Shown here: one piece after another, positions 5,112 through 9,956 of the stretch
Position numbering within the stretch: the stretch's first letter is position 1
How the letters are laid out: each line of letters opens with the position of its first letter
Origin: Acidobacteriota bacterium
GTDB lineage: Bacteria > Acidobacteriota > Vicinamibacteria > Vicinamibacterales > SCN-69-37
Assembly: GCA_021824055.1 (NCBI GenBank)
Contig: JAKALV010000109.1
Coordinates: 1-9,956, forward strand
Length of the DNA stretch: 9,956 nucleotides
Reading direction: 5' to 3'
Translations under genes and position numbers: made by a program
Notes under the pieces: model-generated
What the model saw: the letters and a program-made list of their open reading frames with translations, nothing else
Databases searched by the model: none
Told to the model about the DNA's origin: nothing

Positions 5112-6726
5112 GTTTGAAGTTTTCAAGAACCTCTACCTCGCGATTGCCGAGGAGATGGGCGTCACGCTGTGCCGCACCGGCTTTTCGCCGAACATCAAGG
5201 AGCGGCTCGACTACTCGTGCGCGGTCTACGACGCCGATGGCGAGACGATCGCGCAGGGCGACCACATGCCCGTGCACCTCGGCGCGATGCCGCTGTCGGT
5301 CCGCGCGGCGATTGACAGCGTTGACATGCGCGCCGGCGATATCGTCGTCCTGAACGACCCGTTCCATGGCGGCACGCACCTGCCGGACATCACGCTCGTG
5401 TCGCCGGTCTTCATCGGCGCGAAGGACCGGACGCCCACGTTCTATGTGGCCAATCGTGCCCATCACTCGGATGTGGGCGGCATGAGTCCGGGATCGATGC
5501 CGGTCGCGCGCGAGATCTATCAGGAAGGGCTGATCATCCCGCCGGTGCGGCTCGTGCGGGGCCAGGGACATGGCTCGCGCGAAGGCGCGATCGATCAAGC
5601 GGTGTGGTCGATGATCCTCGCGAACGTGCGCACGCCGGACGAACGCGCGGGAGATCTGTCGGCGCAGATCGCGGCGAATCGCGTGGCGGAACGGCGGCTG
5701 CTCGACGTTGTGCGCAAGTACGGCAAGACGCGCGCGGTCGGCTACGCGCGCGGGCTGCAGGATTACACCGAGCGCGTGGTCCGCGCCGCCATCAGAAAGA
5801 TTCCCGACGGCGTCTACGAGTTTGCCGACGCGCTCGACAACGACGGCTTTCGGAATGCGCCCGTCCACATCCGCGCGGCGCTGACGATTCGCGGCGCGCA
5901 CGCCACGGTGGACTTCACCGGATCCGATCCGCAGGTCGAAGGCAGCGTGAACGCGAACTTCGCCATCACGCTGTCGGCGTGCCTCTACGCGTTCCGATGC
6001 CTGGTGGAGGAGGACGTGCTCTACAACGCCGGCGTGGCCCGGCCGCTCACCGTGATTGCGCCGCCCGGATCGATCGTCAACGCCGAGCGGCCGTCGGCCG
6101 TGGCCGGCGGCAACGTCGAGACGTCGCAGCGCATCACGGACGTCGTGCTGGGCGCGCTCGGGCGCGCGCTGCCCGAGCGGGTGCCGGCCGCCAGCCAGGG
6201 CACGATGAACAACATCACCCTCGGCGGCGTGGATCCGCGCACCGGCGCGCGCTTTGCCTACTACGAAACGATGGGCGGCGGCATGGGCGCGCGGCTCGGC
6301 ATGGACGGTCTCAGCGGCGTCCACACGCACATGAGCAACACGCGCAACACGCCGGTCGAAGCGATCGAGCACTATCTGCCCGTGCGCATCACGCGCTACG
6401 GACTGCGCAGGCACAGCGGCGGCGCGGGCACGTCGCGCGGCGGCGATGGCATCGTCCGCGAATACGAAATGCTCACCGAGACGTCGGTCACGCTGCTGTC
6501 GGACCGGCGCGAGCGCCCGCCGTACGGCGCGGAGGGCGGCGAACCGGGCGCGTGCGGCCGCAACACGCTCATCCGCAAGCGGGACGCCGGTGACGCCGGG
6601 CGCGAGAAGGCCGGGCGCGAGAAGGAAGAGCGGCTGCCCGGCAAAGTGCAGTTGACGCTGCAGGCCGGCGATCGTCTGCGGATCGAGACCCCTGGCGGAG
6701 GCGGCTATGGCCGGCGCGCCAGGTAG
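5092..6726 (+). CDS. hyuB: Hydantoinase/oxoprolinase family protein, subunit B
   Basis: This 544-aa cytoplasmic protein is the partner subunit of HyuA, of usual length for HyuB. Conserved family blocks run in order: CRTGFSPNIKERLDYSCA near the N-terminus, GDHMPVHLGAM (56-66), LNDPFHGGTHLPDIT (from about 87; NDPFHGGTH 88-96) and NRAHHSDVGG (121-130). MGGGMGARLGMDG and the C-terminal RHSGGAGTSRGGDG follow. The GTG start at 5092 lies inside the end of hyuA, with a weak GGGGA 9 nt upstream. The RIHPVEFEVFKN N-terminus is typical of the family, which supports GTG over any later codon. The last 20 nt overlap the MFS gene. A charged, duplicated AGREK segment sits near the C-terminus (502-511) and looks like a local insertion. 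Whether the complex is a hydantoinase, oxoprolinase or carboxylase is open. Confidence 0.95.
   Translation: MRIHPVEFEVFKNLYLAIAEEMGVTLCRTGFSPNIKERLDYSCAVYDADGETIAQGDHMPVHLGAMPLSVRAAIDSVDMRAGDIVVLNDPFHGGTHLPDITLVSPVFIGAKDRTPTFYVANRAHHSDVGGMSPGSMPVAREIYQEGLIIPPVRLVRGQGHGSREGAIDQAVWSMILANVRTPDERAGDLSAQIAANRVAERRLLDVVRKYGKTRAVGYARGLQDYTERVVRAAIRKIPDGVYEFADALDNDGFRNAPVHIRAALTIRGAHATVDFTGSDPQVEGSVNANFAITLSACLYAFRCLVEEDVLYNAGVARPLTVIAPPGSIVNAERPSAVAGGNVETSQRITDVVLGALGRALPERVPAASQGTMNNITLGGVDPRTGARFAYYETMGGGMGARLGMDGLSGVHTHMSNTRNTPVEAIEHYLPVRITRYGLRRHSGGAGTSRGGDGIVREYEMLTETSVTLLSDRRERPPYGAEGGEPGACGRNTLIRKRDAGDAGREKAGREKEERLPGKVQLTLQAGDRLRIETPGGGGYGRRAR
6595..6624 (+). repeat. In-frame 15-bp tandem duplication in hyuB
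   Basis: GCCGGGCGCGAGAAG occurs twice back to back, encoding AGREK-AGREK at HyuB residues 502-511. A GACGCCGG-type repeat lies just before it. The charged stretch separates the conserved C-terminal blocks and looks like a recent expansion of a surface loop. Confidence 0.95.
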
Positions 6727-7954
6727 CGGACTCTTCGGCTGGTGGCAGGAAGGCGACGCCGCCGCGCGCAAGGCGCTCGTGGCCGCGTCGCTCGGATGGA
6801 TGCTCGACGCGTTCGACGTGATGCTCTACGCGCTCGTGCTCAAGTCGTTGATGGCCGATCTCCGCATCGATTCGGCCACGGCCGGATGGGTCGGTTCGGT
6901 CACGTTGCTGGCGGCGGCCGGCGGGGGACTGATGTTCGGCGTGCTGGCGGACCGGCTCGGACGCACGCGCGCGCTGATGCTGAGCGTGCTCCTCTATTCC
7001 GTCTTCACCGCCGCCTGTGGATTCGCGCAGTCGGCCGTGCAACTGGCGATCTTCCGGATCTTCCTGGGCATCGGCATGGGCGGCGAGTGGGCGAGCGGCG
7101 CCGCGCTCGTGTCCGAGACCTGGCCTGACCGCGTCCGCGGCCGCGCGCTGGGCTTCATGCAGAGCGCGTGGGCCGTGGGCTACGCGCTGGCCGCGCTCGT
7201 GAATTATCTCGTGCAGGACGTCGCCGGTCTGAACTGGCGATACGTCTTCTTTGTCGGCGTGCTGCCCGCGCTCGTGACGTGGTGGATCCGCCGCAGCGTC
7301 GAGGAACCCGCGCTGTGGCGCCGCGCGCAGATCGAGCCGCGGAACATCTCCGTGCGACAGGCCATGGCCGGTCCGATGTTGCGCGTGACGGTGGCGGTCA
7401 CGGCGATGAACGCCTGCTGCCTCTTCGCGTGGTGGGCCTTCAATTCCTGGATTCCGGCGTACCTGTCACTGCCCGAGGCGCAGGGCGGCGTGGGGTTCAC
7501 CGGCCGCGTGATGTCCGGCCTGGTGTTCGTCAACCAGATCGGCATGTGGTTCGGCTACGTGACGTTTGGCTTCATCAGCGACGCCGCGGGACGCAAGCGC
7601 GCCTACGTCGCGTACCTGCTGCTGGCGGCCGTGTCCGTGTGGGCGTACACCTCCACGCGCAACCCGTGGGTGCTGCTGGTGCTCGGACCGATCACCGCGT
7701 TCTTCGCCACGGGCTACTTCAGCGGATTCGGCGCGGTGACCGCCGAGCTCTATCCCACGGCGGTGCGCGCCACGGCGCAGGGCTTCACCTACAACCTGGG
7801 CCGCATCGCGTCGGCGGCCGCGCCGTGGTTCGTCGGCGACTTCGCCAAAGCGCACGGTTACCCCGCCGCGCTGTCGCTGGCCGCGACGGCATTTTTGCTG
7901 GCCGCGGCGTTCTGGATCTTCATCCCCGAAACCAAGGGGCGGGCGATTGCGTAG
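6707..7954 (+). CDS. MFS transporter, probable substrate:H+ symporter
   Basis: This 415-aa inner-membrane protein has about twelve hydrophobic segments and a cytoplasmic loop near the middle. The loop-2/3 MFS signature is present as GVLADRLGRTR (78-88). RIFLGIGMGGEW (117-128) and the C-terminal PETKGR (407-412) are typical of the sugar/organic-acid porter branch. DAFD at 34-37 in the first helix resembles the DGxD motif of aromatic-acid:H+ symporters (PcaK/BenK type). GGAGG ends 5 nt before the ATG, a strong Shine-Dalgarno, and the start overlaps the last 20 nt of hyuB. The coupling suggests it imports the compound that HyuAB acts on, such as a hydantoin, a lactam or an organic acid. That substrate link is inference from context. 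Confidence 0.92.
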   Translation: MAGAPGSGLFGWWQEGDAAARKALVAASLGWMLDAFDVMLYALVLKSLMADLRIDSATAGWVGSVTLLAAAGGGLMFGVLADRLGRTRALMLSVLLYSVFTAACGFAQSAVQLAIFRIFLGIGMGGEWASGAALVSETWPDRVRGRALGFMQSAWAVGYALAALVNYLVQDVAGLNWRYVFFVGVLPALVTWWIRRSVEEPALWRRAQIEPRNISVRQAMAGPMLRVTVAVTAMNACCLFAWWAFNSWIPAYLSLPEAQGGVGFTGRVMSGLVFVNQIGMWFGYVTFGFISDAAGRKRAYVAYLLLAAVSVWAYTSTRNPWVLLVLGPITAFFATGYFSGFGAVTAELYPTAVRATAQGFTYNLGRIASAAAPWFVGDFAKAHGYPAALSLAATAFLLAAAFWIFIPETKGRAIA

Positions 7955-7963
7955 GAACGAGCG

Positions 7964-8182
7964 TCACTTCGTGATCTTCGTCACGGACCCGAGGATGTAG
8001 TGCAGCGTCACTCGATCGCCCGGCGCGAGGTCGCGCGGCACGGTTTCATCGCCGACGCGCGCATGCCGGATCTCTTCCTCCGGATCCTCCGGGTCGGTCC
8101 AGAAGACGTCCAGCGACACCTGGCCGTGAATGGAGATCGGCTGAATGCGGCGAACGATGGCGGTGCGTGTGCCTTTGAGCAT
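7964..8182 (-). CDS. Small conserved-looking protein of unknown function
   Basis: An ORF of 72 codons reads MLKGTRTAIVRRI at its start and ends in LHYILGSVTKITK. The middle is acidic (WTDPEDPEEEIRHARVGDE). Composition is balanced and protein-like, in contrast to the Arg/Ala-rich shadow frames around it, and it fills an otherwise empty 277-nt gap. The frame is open further upstream, but that part would run antisense through the next gene and has shadow-like composition, so ATG 8182 is chosen. There is no signal peptide or membrane helix and no clear Shine-Dalgarno. It converges on the MFS gene with 9 nt between stop codons and diverges from the LolA-like gene. Function unrecognised. Confidence 0.6.
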   Translation of the reverse strand: MLKGTRTAIVRRIQPISIHGQVSLDVFWTDPEDPEEEIRHARVGDETVPRDLAPGDRVTLHYILGSVTKITK

Positions 8183-8192
8183 CGACAGCCAG

Positions 8193-8229
8193 TATGATCG
8201 AAACCACCGGGTTCGAGAGAAGGGGGAGG
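8193..8229 (+). promoter_or_regulatory. -10 box and ribosome binding site of the LolA-like gene
   Basis: TATGAT (8193-8198) is a 5/6 match to a -10 hexamer. No good -35 was found at 16-18 bp. GGGGGAGG (8222-8229) is a strong purine-rich Shine-Dalgarno ending 2 nt before ATG 8232 and 11 nt before the in-frame ATG 8241, so either start could be used. The 49-nt gap between the divergent genes must hold both promoters. Confidence 0.4.
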
Positions 8230-8231
8230 CT

Positions 8232-9014
8232 ATGACGACGATGTTGAAGACACCAGTGCGCCGAGGCGCGTTGGCCATGCTCTGCGCGGTCGCGATCACC
8301 GGGGCCGTGGTCCGTCCGATGGCAGTGGGGACGCAGGACACGCTGCCGAAAGGCACCGACCTGCTTGCCAAGTGCGTCGCCGCGATGGGCGGCGCGGACG
8401 CCATCAAGGCCATCAAGTCCGTGCGCGCGCGGGGCACGTTCGAAATGGCCGCGCAGGGCGTGACCGGCACCGTGGAACTGCAGCAGGCACGGCCGGCTTT
8501 CATGCGGCTGACCATCGACATTCAGGGCATCGGCCAGGCCGACCAGGGATCCGACGGCAAGATCGCCTGGGCGATTGATCCGATGAGCGGTCCGTCGCTG
8601 CTGACCGGCAAGGCCCTGGCCGACGCGCGGGCGGAAGCGCAGTTTGACGGCCAGCTGTTCGGCCCGGACTACGTGAAGGAAGCCACCACGCTCGCGAAAG
8701 CGACCTTCGGCGATCGCCCGGCCTACAAGATCCGGCTCGTGACGACGTTCGACACGGAGCGCACGCTGTATCTCGACGCGGACTCGTATTTGCTGATCGG
8801 CACCGAAGCCGTGAGCGAGACGCCGATGGGCTCGATGCCGACGACGACCAGCACGGGCGACTACAAGAAGTTCGGTGCGCTGATGCAGCCGACCACCATC
8901 GTCCAGACGGCGATGGGTTTCGATCAGGTGATCCGCATGACGTCGTTCGAATACGACGTGGTGCCCGCGTCGGCGTTTGATCCGCCGCCGGCCGTGAAGG
9001 CGCTCATCAAGTGA
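8232..9014 (+). CDS. Secreted LolA-like (outer membrane lipoprotein-sorting-like) protein
   Basis: This 260-aa protein has an N-terminal signal peptide (basic KTPVRR, hydrophobic 12-27), so it is probably periplasmic. The mature start, LLAKCVAAMGGADAIKAIKSVRARGTF, followed by alternating beta-strand-like segments and a final SFEYDVVPASAFDPPPAVK, matches secreted proteins common in Acidobacteriota. Those are usually annotated as outer membrane lipoprotein-sorting or LolA-fold proteins. In such proteins the body is a half-barrel that binds a lipid or hydrophobic ligand. There is no lipobox, and the resemblance to LolA is by pattern only, so a lipoprotein-carrier role is not claimed. The ORF can be extended to 8145, but the GGGGGAGG site and the signal peptide favour 8232. 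The S41 protease gene begins 25 nt after its stop, suggesting co-transcription. Confidence 0.72.
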   Translation: MTTMLKTPVRRGALAMLCAVAITGAVVRPMAVGTQDTLPKGTDLLAKCVAAMGGADAIKAIKSVRARGTFEMAAQGVTGTVELQQARPAFMRLTIDIQGIGQADQGSDGKIAWAIDPMSGPSLLTGKALADARAEAQFDGQLFGPDYVKEATTLAKATFGDRPAYKIRLVTTFDTERTLYLDADSYLLIGTEAVSETPMGSMPTTTSTGDYKKFGALMQPTTIVQTAMGFDQVIRMTSFEYDVVPASAFDPPPAVKALIK

Positions 9015-9039
9015 GCGTCGTTCGGCGCCGGTGACGTCC

Positions 9040-9956
9040 ATGCGCCGGCTGTTCCTCGTCCTGATCTGCGCCGCCGCGGTGTCGGCCACCACGGCGGCGC
9101 AATCTCCGCCGGCTGCCTCGTCGCCGATCGGGCTGGCGCTGTTCGACGAAGTCTGGAAGACGATCAACGACACTTTCTACGATCCGACATTCGGCGGCCT
9201 CGACTGGCCCGGCGTGCGCGACGAGCTGCGCCCGAAAGCCGCGGCGGCCGCGTCGGTCGACGCGGCCCGCGCGGTGGTCAACGAGATGCTCGCGCGGTTG
9301 AAACGCTCGCACTTCGCGCTGTTGCCCGGCAGCGCGGCCGCCGACGATGGCCTGACGCTCAACGGGGAAGCCACTGTGGACATCGAGTTTCGAGTGCTGG
9401 CGAACGATGTCGTCATCACGCGCGATCGCTCCGCGAGCGGGATGGGCCCGGGCGGACGGCTGACCGGCCTCACGATTCAACGCATCGACGGCCGCGACAT
9501 GAGGCCCGCGCCCGGCGCGCCCGCGCTGCTGACGTGGCGCCGCGCGAACGCGGCGCTGCACGGACCCGAAGGTTCCGTCGCCGTGATTGCCGTGTCGGAT
9601 GACGATCCGGCGGTTGCCGGGCGCGGACTGAACGAGGAAGTGAAGCTGCCCCGGCGCATCCTGCCCGGCGTGCCGGTGCGGTTCAGCAACCTGCCTCCGA
9701 TGCGCGTGCGCGTGGAGCAGCGGATGGTGCAGACGCCGGCGGGTCGCGGCGTCGGCGTGATCGGCTTCAATATCTGGATGGCGGCGATCAACAACCCGGT
9801 GGCCCGCGCCGTGGATGCGTTTCGCGGCGCCGACGGTCTGATCTTCGATCTGCGCGGCAATCCCGGCGGGCTGGCCGCGATGATCGACGGCGTGGCCGGC
9901 CATATTCTGGACCGGCCCGATCTGCTCGGAACGATGCGGATGCGCCAGGTGCCACA
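9040..9956 (+). CDS. S41 family peptidase, exported (3' end beyond window)
   Basis: The frame is open for 305 codons from ATG 9040 to the right edge. Residues 1-20 are a signal peptide (MRRLFLVLICAAAVSATTAA, cleavage near AAQS). An N-terminal S41 domain follows: ALFDEVWKTINDTFYDP, then DWPGVRDELRP and EMLARLKRSHFALLP. A PDZ-like segment (about 110-170, with GLTIQRIDGRDM) comes next. The protease core begins at GVGVIGFNIWM (about 237-247) and shows DLRGNPGG (270-277), the hallmark of tail-specific/C-terminal processing peptidases. The catalytic Ser and Lys lie beyond the window, so activity cannot be judged. An in-frame GTG at 9031 is an alternative start; neither has a strong Shine-Dalgarno. 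It probably shares a transcript with the LolA-like gene and acts on proteins or peptides in the periplasm. Confidence 0.9.
   Translation, partial: MRRLFLVLICAAAVSATTAAQSPPAASSPIGLALFDEVWKTINDTFYDPTFGGLDWPGVRDELRPKAAAAASVDAARAVVNEMLARLKRSHFALLPGSAAADDGLTLNGEATVDIEFRVLANDVVITRDRSASGMGPGGRLTGLTIQRIDGRDMRPAPGAPALLTWRRANAALHGPEGSVAVIAVSDDDPAVAGRGLNEEVKLPRRILPGVPVRFSNLPPMRVRVEQRMVQTPAGRGVGVIGFNIWMAAINNPVARAVDAFRGADGLIFDLRGNPGGLAAMIDGVAGHILDRPDLLGTMRMRQVP

Noticed and set aside
2967..5126. 719-codon minus-strand ORF
   Set aside because: It is antisense to hyuA, rich in Arg/His/Ala and ends by reading through the heptamer repeat. The clear HyuA motifs are on the plus strand.
5017..6771. 584-codon minus-strand ORF
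   Set aside because: It is a shadow of hyuB with the same biased composition and no family features.
8145..8231. Longer N-terminus of the LolA-like protein from 8145
   Set aside because: The added residues (RRTMAVRVPLSIDSQYDR...) are antisense to the small minus-strand gene and would bury the signal peptide. A strong Shine-Dalgarno precedes 8232.
9007..9903. 298-codon minus-strand ORF
   Set aside because: It is antisense to the S41 peptidase, whose DLRGNPGG and signal peptide identify the real frame.

Overview
The DNA is very GC-rich, by eye about two thirds G+C with G/C-heavy third codon positions. It carries several exported proteins of types common in soil Acidobacteriota: an M14 carboxypeptidase, an S41 protease and a LolA-like secreted protein. 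An acidobacterial (for example Vicinamibacteria-like) or similar soil bacterium is my best guess. It is inferred from gene content and style, as there is no rRNA or other marker in the window.

Layout, left to right. (1) 1-1386, minus strand: the N-terminal 462 codons of an exported M14 zinc carboxypeptidase. Its catalytic domain is interrupted by a 13-copy Gly-Gly-Ala tandem repeat, and an Ala/Thr/Gly-rich stretch reaches the window edge. (2) 1387-1545: a divergent intergenic region with a strong Shine-Dalgarno for the M14 gene, overlapping palindromes and a good sigma70-type promoter for the next gene. (3) 1546-2676, plus strand: a stand-alone DGQHR-domain (DndB-like) protein, followed by a textbook terminator. 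(4) 2754-3110: a gene-free stretch with a possible small structured RNA ending in a second terminator, then a roughly 158-bp palindromic array of 7-bp units (RGTCCAA), then a consensus TATAAT box just before hyuA. (5) 3111-7954, plus strand: an overlapping hyuA-hyuB-MFS operon. It encodes an ATP-dependent hydantoinase/oxoprolinase-type enzyme (two subunits) and a probable transporter for its substrate. (6) 7964-8182, minus strand: a 72-aa unknown protein. (7) 8232-9956, plus strand: a secreted LolA-like protein and, 25 nt later, the N-terminal part of an S41 protease that runs off the right edge.

The clear metabolic unit is hyuA-hyuB-MFS: uptake and ATP-driven hydrolysis (or carboxylation) of a small lactam, hydantoin or ketone. 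The remaining genes look like independent units typical of organisms living on peptides in soil. No complete defence system, prophage, IS element, tRNA or rRNA was seen. The least explained parts are the heptamer palindrome with its adjoining promoter, the candidate RNA before it, the orphan DGQHR protein and the in-frame minisatellite in the peptidase.
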